NCBI GenBank assembly: GCA_902792985.1 | Contig: CADBBT010000002.1 | Coordinates: 1 to 64,000 of the forward strand | DNA length: 64,000 bases | From: Oscillospiraceae bacterium | GTDB lineage: Bacteria; Bacillota; Clostridia; Oscillospirales; Acutalibacteraceae | Direction: 5' to 3' | Shown here: positions 25,466 to 33,635 of the stretch, piece after piece | How positions within the stretch are numbered: the first letter of the stretch is position 1 | Layout of the letters: the number at the start of each line of letters is the position of its first letter | Program-made: the position numbers and the translations under genes | Notes under the pieces: generated by a model | The model's input: only the letters and a program-made list of their open reading frames with translations | Told to the model about the DNA's origin: nothing | Databases searched by the model: none

Positions 25466-26620
25466 ATGGCAAACGCAGCCGGATTGGACGCGTTCAAGGA
25501 AATTCACGAAGAAAAAGCAAAAAAAGGCGGAAAGGCCGTCAAGATCGGCATCATCGGCACAGGCTGGATCGCGGAAAGCCATGTTGAATGCTATAAAGAG
25601 ATGGACGATGTGGAAATCGTCGCGCTGGCCGATCTCGTGCCGGGCAAAGCAAAGGAATTTGCCGAAAAGTTCGGTCTGGAAAACGCGCACATCTATGAGA
25701 GCGACGAAGCGCTCCTTGCGTCGGAAAAAGACCTTGACGGCGTGAGCATCTGCACCTATAACTGCCAGCACGCCCCCTGCGCCATCCACGCGCTGGATGC
25801 GGGCATCAACGTTATGCTTGAAAAGCCCTTCACTGTCACGCTCGACGAAGCGATCGAAGTCATGCGCGCCGAAAAGCGCAGCGGCAAGATCCTCACGATC
25901 GGTTTCCAGCCGCGCATGAGCGAAAACATGAAGATGATCAAAAAGATCGTACAGTCCGGCGAGCTGGGCAAGGTCTATTATCTGCAGTCCGGCGGCGGCA
26001 GACGCCGCGGCATCCCGACCCCGTTCGGCACCACCTTCATCGAAAAAGAAACCGGCGGCATCGGCGCTGTGGGCGATATCGGCTCCTATTCCCTTGACAT
26101 GCTGCTGGGCGCTGTCGGCTATCCGAAGCCGCTGACCGTTTCCGGTTACACCTCCGCGTTCTTCGGCACAGACCCCGGCTATTATCCCGGCCATCCCGAA
26201 TATGCCGACAAATTCGGCGTGGATGATTTTGCCGCCGGCTTCGTGCGTCTGGAAGGCGACATCATCCTCGACTTCCGCATCTCCTGGGCCATGAACATGG
26301 ACACTCCGGGCGACGCGATCATTCTCGGCACCAAGGGCGGTCTGCGCATTCCCTCCACCGACTGCTGGAACGGCGAATTTGACAAGCCGCTGAAGATCTA
26401 TAAGACCGTCTGCGGCGAAGAGATCGTTTATGAAGTGCCCCTGAAGCCGACGAAGAACCTCTTCCTGGAAAAGCTGCGCGCCTTTGTGGACGCCATTCAG
26501 GAGGGCGGCAAGCCGACCGTTCCTTCTTCGGAGATCGTGTTCAACCAGGCGATCATCGACGGCATCGTCCGTTCCGCTGCCTGCGGCAAAGAGATCGCCA
26601 TTGAGATCCCGGAAGTCTAA
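25466..26620 (+). CDS. Gfo/Idh/MocA-family oxidoreductase
   Basis: The 384-residue protein has an N-terminal Rossmann fold with IGIIGTGWIAESH (NAD(P) binding, about residues 25-40) and the family motif EKPFT near 120, which contains the catalytic Lys. A C-terminal alpha/beta domain follows, with GDIGSYSLDMLLGAVGYP. Members oxidise a sugar, cyclitol or glycoside hydroxyl, often at C3. The gene leads an operon with three isomerase-fold proteins and a second Gfo/Idh protein, a set used in 3-keto-sugar or inositol-type degradation. ATG is behind AAGGAGGAATGTACT. Confidence 0.88.
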   Translation: MANAAGLDAFKEIHEEKAKKGGKAVKIGIIGTGWIAESHVECYKEMDDVEIVALADLVPGKAKEFAEKFGLENAHIYESDEALLASEKDLDGVSICTYNCQHAPCAIHALDAGINVMLEKPFTVTLDEAIEVMRAEKRSGKILTIGFQPRMSENMKMIKKIVQSGELGKVYYLQSGGGRRRGIPTPFGTTFIEKETGGIGAVGDIGSYSLDMLLGAVGYPKPLTVSGYTSAFFGTDPGYYPGHPEYADKFGVDDFAAGFVRLEGDIILDFRISWAMNMDTPGDAIILGTKGGLRIPSTDCWNGEFDKPLKIYKTVCGEEIVYEVPLKPTKNLFLEKLRAFVDAIQEGGKPTVPSSEIVFNQAIIDGIVRSAACGKEIAIEIPEV

Positions 26621-26629
26621 GGTGATCGT

Positions 26630-27433
26630 ATGGCTATGAAGCTCGGTATCATCACCGACCCCGACGTCGAAAGCGCAAAATGGGCGGCGGACAAGGGTCT
26701 GCACTATCTTGAATACTGCTACAACGGCGGCGCGGATATCGACATTCTCGCCGCACGCGTTCCGGCGCTGAAAAAAGCCTATGCGGACTATGATCTGCAC
26801 CTCGGCGCGCTCGGCCGCTGGAACGAAAAGAAGATCGCGCCCGACGGCACGTTTTTGGAAGAAGGATTGCAGAACACAAAGCGGCTGATCGACATAGCCG
26901 CCGAGCTCGGCGCGCCTGTGTTCAACACCGGCGTCAACTATGTGGATGAGCTGACCTACCTCGACAATCTGAACGCTTCCGTCAACTTTTTGCGCACCGT
27001 CGTGGATTACGGAAAAGAAAAGGGCGTCAAGGTCGCAGTTTACAACTGCGACTGGGGCGGCAACTTCATCCGCGACCCCGCCACCTGGCGCATCGTGCTT
27101 GAAGCGGTGCCGGAACTGGGAATCAAATTTGACCCGTCGCACTGTATCAACGTTCACCACGGCGATTACCTCGCGGAGATCCGCGAATTCGGCGATCGCA
27201 TCTATCACTTTCACGTCAAAGGCACGCTCAACATTGCCGGGGATCATGTGGACGATCCGCCTGCAGGACTGGACGGCACCAACTGGAACGCCGTTTTCGG
27301 TCTGCTTTACGCGCAGGGCTACGACGGCATGCTCTCCATCGAGCCGCACTCCCGCACCTGGGAAGGCGACATGGGTGACTGGGGCGTGGACTATACGATT
27401 CAATACATTTCTAATATGCTTTATAAAGGATGA
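26630..27433 (+). CDS. Sugar phosphate isomerase/epimerase-fold protein (AP endonuclease 2-like TIM barrel)
   Basis: The 267-residue protein is a single TIM barrel. Metal-site candidates are in the segments FDPSHCINVHHGDYL (about residue 166), IYHFHVKGTLNI and LSIEPHSRTWEGD, which match the Glu/Asp/His pattern of the xylose-isomerase-like family. Members isomerise, epimerise or dehydrate sugars, keto-inositols and keto-glycosides. It lies 9 bases after the first Gfo/Idh gene and just before a second barrel protein, so it probably acts on that dehydrogenase's keto product. Confidence 0.82.
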   Translation: MAMKLGIITDPDVESAKWAADKGLHYLEYCYNGGADIDILAARVPALKKAYADYDLHLGALGRWNEKKIAPDGTFLEEGLQNTKRLIDIAAELGAPVFNTGVNYVDELTYLDNLNASVNFLRTVVDYGKEKGVKVAVYNCDWGGNFIRDPATWRIVLEAVPELGIKFDPSHCINVHHGDYLAEIREFGDRIYHFHVKGTLNIAGDHVDDPPAGLDGTNWNAVFGLLYAQGYDGMLSIEPHSRTWEGDMGDWGVDYTIQYISNMLYKG

Positions 27434-27439
27434 TGACTT

Positions 27440-28246
27440 ATGAAACTCGGTGTACAGCTTTACTCCGTCCGTGACGAGATGGGCAAAGACTTTGAAGGAA
27501 CTCTCAAAAAGGTCCGGGACATGGGCTATGAAGGCGTGGAGTTTGCCGGTCTTTTCGACAAAAGCGCCGAAGAAGTCAAAGCGCTGTGTGAAAAATACGA
27601 CCTCGTTCCCGTTTCGGCGCATGTGGCGCTGCATGAGATGCTCGGCGACGAAAACGTGCTGCAAACCTATGCGGACATCGGCTGCAAATTCGTTGCCATT
27701 CCGTGGATGAGCGAAGAATATCGCCCGGGTTATCCCGGGTTCGAGCAGAATCTCCCCAAGCTCATTGCGCTTGCCAAACGGGTCAAAGAACTCGGCATGT
27801 TCCTCGCCTATCACAATCATGATGTGGAATTTGAAAAAAAAGACGGCGAATATGTGCTTGATATGCTCTACCGCATCATTCCGGCAGATCTGCTCAAAGC
27901 AGAACTTGACACCTGCTGGGTCAACGTCGGCGGCGAAGATCCGTCCGAATATGTGCGTAAATACGCCGGCCGTGTGGACATTATCCACCTCAAGGATTTT
28001 GCCGGCAAAAAGAGCGAGAACATGTATGCGCTGATCGGCGTGAACGACGGTCAAAAAGACGAGACGGTCGGCGACTTTGAGTTCCGCCCGGTCGGACAGG
28101 GCCTGCAGAACATGCCCGCCATTCTCAAAGCCGCCGAGGAAAGCGGCACGGAATGGGCCGTTGTTGAAATTGACGAGCCGACGCGCGGCCTGACGTCGCT
28201 GGAATGCATCGAAAAGAGCGCGGCTTATCTGAAACCTCTGCTGTAA
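27440..28246 (+). CDS. Sugar phosphate isomerase/epimerase-fold protein
   Basis: The 268-residue TIM barrel begins MKLGVQLYSVRDEM, the classic start of this family, and carries AYHNHDVEFEK (about residue 130), AELDTCWVNVGG (about 158), DIIHLKDFAGKK and WAVVEIDEPT, together the expected divalent metal ligands. It resembles IolE/IolI-type and 3-keto-glycoside enzymes. It is the third gene of the operon, ribosome binding site AAAGGATGATG. Three paralogous barrels in a row suggest successive or alternative steps on related keto sugars rather than one reaction. Confidence 0.85.
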   Translation: MKLGVQLYSVRDEMGKDFEGTLKKVRDMGYEGVEFAGLFDKSAEEVKALCEKYDLVPVSAHVALHEMLGDENVLQTYADIGCKFVAIPWMSEEYRPGYPGFEQNLPKLIALAKRVKELGMFLAYHNHDVEFEKKDGEYVLDMLYRIIPADLLKAELDTCWVNVGGEDPSEYVRKYAGRVDIIHLKDFAGKKSENMYALIGVNDGQKDETVGDFEFRPVGQGLQNMPAILKAAEESGTEWAVVEIDEPTRGLTSLECIEKSAAYLKPLL

Positions 28247-28261
28247 AGGAGACAAAGCAAC

Positions 28262-29227
28262 ATGAAACTCGGCGTATTGACCAACATGCTCGGCTCCTGG
28301 CCGCTGGAAAAGGCACTGGCATACTTCACCTCTCTCGGCATCGAGATGGTGGAGATCGGCGCCGGCGGTTATCCGGGCAAACAGCACGCAGATCCGGAAG
28401 TTCTGCTGCACAGCGAAAGCAAGCTGCAGGAATTCAAGGACCTCATTGAAAAATACGGCGTCGGCATCAGCGCCATCAGCTGCCACGGCAACCCCGTGCA
28501 CCCGAACAAGGAGATCGCAAAGAACTTCGACACCGAAATGCGCCAGGCGATCCTGCTGGCGGAAAAGCTCGATGTTCATCAGATCAATACGTTTTCCGGC
28601 TGCCCGGGTGACTGCCCGACATCGGAAAACCCGAACTGGGTGACCTGCCCGTGGCCAAACGAATTCACAGACATTTTAGACTATCAGTGGAACGACGTTC
28701 TGCTGCCCTACTGGGCGGAGTTTGTCAAATTCGCCGCCGACCACGGTGTGGACAAGATCGGCTTTGAGCTGCATCCGGGCTTCTGCGTCTATAACACGCA
28801 GTCCATGCTGCGTATCCGCAAGGAGATCGGTCCCGCACTTGGCGCGAACCTTGACCCGAGCCACCTGATCTGGCAAGGCATGGAGCCTGTTGCGGTCATC
28901 CGCGCGCTGGGTGACGCGATCTTCCACTTCCACGCCAAGGATACCAAGGTCGACAAATACAACACCGCTGTCAACGGCGTGCTCGACACCAAGCCCTACG
29001 GCGACGAGATCCATCGCTCCTGGGTGTTCCGTTCCGTCGGCTACGGCAACGATGAACTCTATTGGAAAGACATCATCAGCAACCTGCGCATGGTCGGCTA
29101 CGATCACGCAATCTCCATTGAGCACGAGGACTCCATTCTCAGTCAGAAGGAAGGTCTGGAGCGCGCTGTCTCCATGCTCAAGCGCTGTATGATCGGCGAA
29201 CAGCCCGGCGATATGTGGTGGGTATAA
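28262..29227 (+). CDS. Sugar phosphate isomerase/epimerase-fold protein
   Basis: The 321-residue barrel begins MKLGVLTNMLGSWPLEKALAY and carries ISCHGNPVHPNKE, IGFELHPGFCVYN, LDPSHLIWQGMEP, FHFHAKDTKVDKYN and ISIEHEDSI, all typical of the family. The longer loop after the second His cluster (PGDCPTSENPNWVTCPWPNE) marks a subgroup often found next to Gfo/Idh dehydrogenases in gut Clostridia and soil bacteria. It follows its neighbour by 15 bases with AAAGGAGACAAAG as ribosome binding site. The exact substrate cannot be read from sequence. Confidence 0.87.
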   Translation: MKLGVLTNMLGSWPLEKALAYFTSLGIEMVEIGAGGYPGKQHADPEVLLHSESKLQEFKDLIEKYGVGISAISCHGNPVHPNKEIAKNFDTEMRQAILLAEKLDVHQINTFSGCPGDCPTSENPNWVTCPWPNEFTDILDYQWNDVLLPYWAEFVKFAADHGVDKIGFELHPGFCVYNTQSMLRIRKEIGPALGANLDPSHLIWQGMEPVAVIRALGDAIFHFHAKDTKVDKYNTAVNGVLDTKPYGDEIHRSWVFRSVGYGNDELYWKDIISNLRMVGYDHAISIEHEDSILSQKEGLERAVSMLKRCMIGEQPGDMWWV

Positions 29228-29247
29228 GCCAGAAAAGAGGAACCGAT

Positions 29248-30306
29248 ATGAAAGAGATCAAAGTTGCAGTCGTCGGATACGGCGGTATGGGCGGCTGGCA
29301 CACGCGCCGCATCTCAGAGATGCAAAAATTCACCCTCGCCGGCGTGTGGGATATTGACCCCGAACGATTGGACGCGGCAAGAGAACGCGGCATTCACACC
29401 TACGCCTCTTTTGAGGATGTGCTTGCAGACAAAGAGCTGGAGCTTGTGGTCGTTGCCACATGGAACGACGTGCACAAGCCGCTTTGCATTGCGGCGATGC
29501 GTGCGGGCAAAAATGTGATTTCGGAAAAGCCCGTGGCCATGAGCCTTGCAGAGCTGGATGAAATGATTGCCGTGTCCAAGGAGACCGGAAAGCTCTTCAC
29601 CGTGCATCAGAACCGCCGCTGGGACGATGATTATTTGACCATGCTGAACATTGTCCGAAAAAACAAGCTCGGCAAGGTGTTCCGCATTGAATCGCGTGTG
29701 CAGGGCTCGCGCGGCATTCCCGGCGACTGGCGCAGAGAAAAGGGCCACGGCGGCGGCATGGTGCTCGACTGGGGCGTCCATCTGCTCGACCAGGCACTGA
29801 CGATGAACGACAACGTTAAGCTGCAAAGCGTTTGGGCACAGACCACACACATCACCAACGACGAGTGCGACGACGGCTTTTACTGCGAGCTGCAGTTTGA
29901 AAACGGGCTGCGCTACGCTGTGGAAGTCACCACAAACAACTTCATCACCCTGCCGCGCTGGTACATCCTCGGTGAAAACGGCTCCGCCGTGATCGAGGAC
30001 TGGGATCTGAACGGCAAGATGACCCTCGTGCACAACTGGGACAAGATCGACTCCGTTCCCGTCAAGGCAGGCACGGGCATCACAAAGACCATGGCGCCGC
30101 GCACGGACGAAACGATCCATGACGCACCGCTGGAAAAGATCAGCGGCAAATGGGAGCAGTACTACGACAACATCTATGACGTGCTCAGAAACGGCAAAAC
30201 GCAGACGGTCACCCACCGTCAGATGCGCCGCTGCCTGAAGCTGATCGAAGCGATCTTCGAATCGGCCGAAAAGAATCAGGTGGTTGCGTTTGATGAAAAT
30301 AAATAA
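29248..30306 (+). CDS. Gfo/Idh/MocA-family oxidoreductase
   Basis: The ATG at 29248 follows AAGAGGAACCGAT and gives 352 residues. VAVVGYGGMGGWHTRRI is the dinucleotide-binding motif, SEKPVAMSLAEL near residue 92 is the EKP motif, and LDWGVHLLDQALTM in the C-terminal domain holds the usual catalytic Asp/His region. It is the last gene of the operon. Two dehydrogenases of one family flanking three barrel enzymes fits a redox-neutral cycle, in which one oxidises the sugar and the other reduces a product or recycles NADH. A strong terminator lies 85 bases downstream. Confidence 0.88.
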   Translation: MKEIKVAVVGYGGMGGWHTRRISEMQKFTLAGVWDIDPERLDAARERGIHTYASFEDVLADKELELVVVATWNDVHKPLCIAAMRAGKNVISEKPVAMSLAELDEMIAVSKETGKLFTVHQNRRWDDDYLTMLNIVRKNKLGKVFRIESRVQGSRGIPGDWRREKGHGGGMVLDWGVHLLDQALTMNDNVKLQSVWAQTTHITNDECDDGFYCELQFENGLRYAVEVTTNNFITLPRWYILGENGSAVIEDWDLNGKMTLVHNWDKIDSVPVKAGTGITKTMAPRTDETIHDAPLEKISGKWEQYYDNIYDVLRNGKTQTVTHRQMRRCLKLIEAIFESAEKNQVVAFDENK

Positions 30307-30390
30307 AGTCGAAAGTCGTTAGTCGGTAGTCGTTAGCATGTGGAATAGCCGTGCGCGTTTTTTGCGGCGGCATGAAATGAAAATCAATGT

Positions 30391-30416
30391 GGGCGGCTGT
30401 GAGCCGCCCGTTTTTT
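30391..30416 (+). terminator. Intrinsic terminator of the Gfo/Idh operon
   Basis: GGGCGGC and GCCGCCC flank a short loop and are followed by GTTTTTT. Just upstream, 30308-30335 is a tandem of AGTCGTTAGTCGGTAGTCG-type units. Confidence 0.85.
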
Positions 30417-30425
30417 GTGGAAAGC

Positions 30426-30454
30426 TTGACTTCTTTCGGAGAATATGATAAAGT
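30426..30454 (+). promoter_or_regulatory. Promoter of the DUF6273 surface-protein transcript
   Basis: TTGACT (30426-30431) and TAAAGT (30449-30454) are 17 bp apart. The predicted transcript start, near 30461, is exactly where the long leader helix begins. Confidence 0.6.
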
Positions 30455-30460
30455 ATAGGT

Positions 30461-30663
30461 GCCAAACAAAAAAGTGAAGCTTATTTCACAGATATTTTTA
30501 TGCATGCATGATATAAACGTGCAGGAGGTGCAACCTAATAAAAAGGTGCATCTGTTATCTCCTGCGCGCACACTTTGTCATGCTGTGCAATAAGCTGAGA
30601 TCTTTTTTGTTTGGCGACGAAATGAGATGCACTTTTTATGCGTCTCATATGAGGCGCTTTTTT
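30461..30663 (+). promoter_or_regulatory. Structured 5' leader with candidate attenuator (riboswitch-like)
   Basis: GCCAAACAAAAAAG (30461-30474) is perfectly complementary to 30602-30615. AGCTTATTTCACAG (30478-30491) pairs at 13 of 14 positions with 30583-30596, and GCAGGAG (30521-30527) with CTCCTGC (30559-30565). The apical loop contains GTGCATCT (30546-30553), complementary to AGATGCAC (30625-30632) outside the helix. Downstream, GAGATGC (30624-30630) can pair with GCGTCTC (30640-30646); the same GCGTCTC can instead form an 18-nt hairpin ending at 30657, followed by TTTTTT (30658-30663), an intrinsic terminator. These alternatives exclude each other. No known riboswitch core is recognised. 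Confidence 0.65.
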
Positions 30664-30708
30664 GTTGCCTCAAAACTCTATTTTATTTCCGAAAGGAGAA
30701 AGTCAAAC

Positions 30709-32208
30709 ATGAAAAAAGTCCGAAAACAAACAAAAAGAGCGCTGCCTGTTTTGCTGGCGGTGCTGATGGTCGTGCTGGCCATGCCAGTGGCGGGGTTTGC
30801 TGGTATTGAACTGTTCCCGAAGGCTCAGGCGTATAGCGTTGGTGATCACATTCAATTTGGCACCTACCCACAAACGCGCATTGACGAAACAACCGCACTG
30901 AAAAACGCTGCGAACGCTGCAACATGGAAAAGCTATAATTATTTCACTGGCACAGGTTCATGGAGCGACGGCAACATGCGGTCGAGCGATTACATGCAAT
31001 TTGCAGATTTTTTCTGCAACGGAATAAAGTATCGTGCAGTGACGTTTTCCGATTATCGCCCGAGTAATACAGGATATCAATCCGACAGAACCTATCAGGA
31101 TGACAACGGTTATGCGTCAAATCATGTTTATTATTTCAAATATGAGCCGCTGACGTGGCGGATTCTTGATCCGTCTATCGGCTATATCATGTGTGAAAAT
31201 CTCATTGATTCCCAAGCCTATCAGAATACGATTTGCTATGCGAATAACATATACTGGAGATGGATGGGTTCGGATTTCTATGCCAACGATTACGCAACAT
31301 CCTCTATCCGCAACTGGCTGAACTATGATTTTTATGAAACGGCATTCACCACAGGTCAAAAGGCAAAAATCAAAACGACAGCACTGAACAACGACGCCTA
31401 TGATCCCTTGTCGTATGGAAACCCGAATTATCCGCAGTACAACAGCAACCCCACGAACGACAAAATCTTCCTGCTGTCTTATCCAGATGCCATCAATCCT
31501 GCCTATGGCTTCTCATCCTCCTCTGCTACATTCGATGCCGCAAGAAAGGCAAAAGGGACGGACTATGCAAAATGCCAGGGACTTTACGTCTATAGTGACA
31601 CCACCTCTACGGACAACGGCAATTCCGTGTGGTGGCTACGGTCGCCCGGCAACTATTCCCATTTTGTATGCCCTGTCCGTCACAATGGTGAGGCACGCGG
31701 CAGCAACGATGTCAGTCGCACCTATTATGGAATTCGTCCAGCCTGCAATCTTTCAAATTTGAAATCTGACATTCTCCAATCTGATCTTTTGTTTTCCAGT
31801 GGTACGTACGAACATCAGCCGGGAGAGCCGCTTATTGAAAACGAAGCTGCCGCAACGTGCAAAGCGAAAGGAAGCTATGACGAAGTAATCTATTGTATCA
31901 AGTGCGGTGACGAACTCTCAAGAACACCGCATGAAACTGCAACAAAACCTCATACGCCTGCACCGGCTGTACGTGAAAACGTTGTTCCTGCGTCAGACAA
32001 TCGCGCCGGCAGCTATGACGAGGTTGTCTATTGCTCTGTTTGCAAAACGGAACTCAGCCGCACGCAAGTGACGATGGAGCCTTTGAATCCACCGAGCACT
32101 GAGCCGGTTCAGCCCGCCCAAGACGAAGCTCCCACGCAAAACCTCAACTTCTTCCAGCGCATCATCGAATGGTTCCGCAACCTATTTGCCCGCCTGTTCG
32201 GCAGATGA
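30709..32208 (+). CDS. Secreted surface protein with DUF6273 domain
   Basis: The ATG at 30709 follows GAAAGGAGAAAGTC and gives 499 residues. A signal peptide is clear (ALPVLLAVLMVVLAMPVAGFA). The DUF6273 region runs from about residue 40 to 360: IQFGTYPQTRID at its start, EPLTWRILDPS, and WWLRSPGNYSHF...YGIRPACNL at its end, a fold related to formylglycine-generating/C-type-lectin-like domains. Two repeats follow, each with GSYDEV.YC..C..ELSRT, Cys-pair motifs common in clostridial surface proteins. The C-terminal tail FFQRIIEWFRNLFARLFG is amphipathic. Expression is probably controlled by the attenuator-like leader. Function is unknown. Confidence 0.82.
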   Translation: MKKVRKQTKRALPVLLAVLMVVLAMPVAGFAGIELFPKAQAYSVGDHIQFGTYPQTRIDETTALKNAANAATWKSYNYFTGTGSWSDGNMRSSDYMQFADFFCNGIKYRAVTFSDYRPSNTGYQSDRTYQDDNGYASNHVYYFKYEPLTWRILDPSIGYIMCENLIDSQAYQNTICYANNIYWRWMGSDFYANDYATSSIRNWLNYDFYETAFTTGQKAKIKTTALNNDAYDPLSYGNPNYPQYNSNPTNDKIFLLSYPDAINPAYGFSSSSATFDAARKAKGTDYAKCQGLYVYSDTTSTDNGNSVWWLRSPGNYSHFVCPVRHNGEARGSNDVSRTYYGIRPACNLSNLKSDILQSDLLFSSGTYEHQPGEPLIENEAAATCKAKGSYDEVIYCIKCGDELSRTPHETATKPHTPAPAVRENVVPASDNRAGSYDEVVYCSVCKTELSRTQVTMEPLNPPSTEPVQPAQDEAPTQNLNFFQRIIEWFRNLFARLFGR

Positions 32209-32247
32209 GCAAACCCCTTTCACCACTCGCCTGCGGCGAGCGGTCCC

Positions 32248-32279
32248 CCTTCCCCATTGAAATGGGGAAGGCTTTTTTT
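32248..32279 (+). terminator. Intrinsic terminator after the DUF6273 gene
   Basis: CCTTCCCCATT pairs with AATGGGGAAGG and is followed by CTTTTTTTG. A second perfect inverted repeat (GGTTCCTTTTCTT with its complement) lies at 32295-32325. Confidence 0.85.
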
Positions 32280-32382
32280 GCATGGTTTTCTTTTGGTTCC
32301 TTTTCTTGCCAAAAAGAAAAGGAACCCCGCCGCGGAACGCATCCACAGCGAGGTTTTCAATTCAGTTGACAAACGCCTTTTC

Positions 32383-33486
32383 TTATTCATACAGTCCGGC
32401 CGCCTGCTGCAGCGCTTCGGTGATCCCGATATGCTGCGGGCAGGTGCCCTCGCATTTTTTGCAGCCGATGCAGGCAGACGCCGGTGCAGAGCCTGCGCGC
32501 AGCAATGCGTCATACGCCGCCTTGCCCTCGGCAGTCTGTCCGCTGACAAGATGCAGGTTCAGCGCCTCCAGGACTGCAGGGATCTCGATGCCTTTCGGAC
32601 AGCCCTCTTTGCAGTATCCACAGCCCGTGCAGGGAACGGCAGCGGATTTTTGATAGATCTCCTGTGCTTTGCGGATGATGGCGCGCTCCTCGGCGTTCAG
32701 CGGCCGGAAATCTTGCATGAACGAGAGGTTGTCGCGCATCTGCGCCGTGTTCGACATTCCGGAAAGGACGGTCAGAATGCCGTCCAGCGACGCCACAAAG
32801 CGAATTGCCCACGAAGCGAACGAGGCGTTTGGCGCATAGGCTTTCATCAGCGCTTTGACCTGCTCCGGCGGGTCGGCCAACTTGCCGCCCTTGACCGGCT
32901 CCATGACCACGATCTGCTTGCCGTGGGCGCGTGCGACCTCGTAATTACGCCGCGCGGCGATCTTTTCGCTTTCCCAGTCCGCGTAGTTGATCTGCAGCTG
33001 CACAAAATCCATATCCGGATGCGCAGTCAAAAGCTGATCCAGCAGCTCCGGACCGTCGTGGAACGAAAAGCCGACGTTGCGCACAAGCCCTTCCGCCTTC
33101 TTTTGCTTTGCAAACTGCCAAAGATCAAACCTGTCGTATTTGCGCACATTTTTGTCCATCAGCGTGTGCAGCAGATAGTAATCGAAGTAACCTGCCCCGG
33201 TGCGCTTCAAGCTGGTTTCGAACTGGCTTTTGACCATTTTTTCCGTCAGCCCCGGAATGGCGGCGTTGATCTTTGTGGCAAGGGTGTAGCTCTCGCGCGC
33301 ATAGCGATCCACCAACGCCTTTTTTGCGGCGGCCTCGCTGCCCGGATAGATGTAAGCGGTGTCAAAATAGGTGAATCCCGCCTCCATAAACAGATCGACC
33401 ATCTCTTTGACCTGCGCAATGTCGATGCCGGTCAGCTTTTTCGGCAGACGCATCAGGCCGAAGCCCAGTTTTTTTGTTTCATCCAT
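32383..33486 (-). CDS. Aldo/keto reductase with C-terminal 4Fe-4S ferredoxin domain
   Basis: Starting at the ATG at 33486 the product is 367 residues. The N-terminal 270 residues form an aldo/keto reductase barrel (KLGFGLMRLP, YFDTAYIYPGSE with catalytic Asp/Tyr). The C-terminal part has two 4Fe-4S binding clusters: CTGCGYCKEGCP and CIGCKKCEGTCP. This fused architecture is common in anaerobes and is thought to pass electrons between NAD(P)H or substrate and ferredoxin. It acts in the cytoplasm; the substrate is unknown. It is monocistronic and convergent with the DUF6273 gene. The longer frame to 33552 has no ribosome binding site. Confidence 0.9.
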   Translation of the reverse strand: MDETKKLGFGLMRLPKKLTGIDIAQVKEMVDLFMEAGFTYFDTAYIYPGSEAAAKKALVDRYARESYTLATKINAAIPGLTEKMVKSQFETSLKRTGAGYFDYYLLHTLMDKNVRKYDRFDLWQFAKQKKAEGLVRNVGFSFHDGPELLDQLLTAHPDMDFVQLQINYADWESEKIAARRNYEVARAHGKQIVVMEPVKGGKLADPPEQVKALMKAYAPNASFASWAIRFVASLDGILTVLSGMSNTAQMRDNLSFMQDFRPLNAEERAIIRKAQEIYQKSAAVPCTGCGYCKEGCPKGIEIPAVLEALNLHLVSGQTAEGKAAYDALLRAGSAPASACIGCKKCEGTCPQHIGITEALQQAAGLYE

Positions 33487-33564
33487 AAGAGTCCCACCCT
33501 GCTTTGATCTTTCCACCACAGTGTAACATAGCGCAAGCACAAATGCAAGCATCTGACAAAAAAT

Positions 33565-33597
33565 ACCCCGCCGCGGCTTTTTCGCTCACGGCGGGGT
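33565..33597 (-). terminator. Intrinsic terminator after the aminopeptidase gene
   Basis: On the minus strand ACCCCGCCG and CGGCGGGGT form the stem and ATTTTTTG follows. Confidence 0.8.
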
Positions 33598-33635
33598 TTC
33601 AAACTGCTATAGACGAATGACTATCGACTAACGAC

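Noticed and set aside
25337..28579. Minus-strand open frame of 1,080 codons
   Set aside because: Antisense to the Gfo/Idh and isomerase genes; no ribosome binding site, no family motif.
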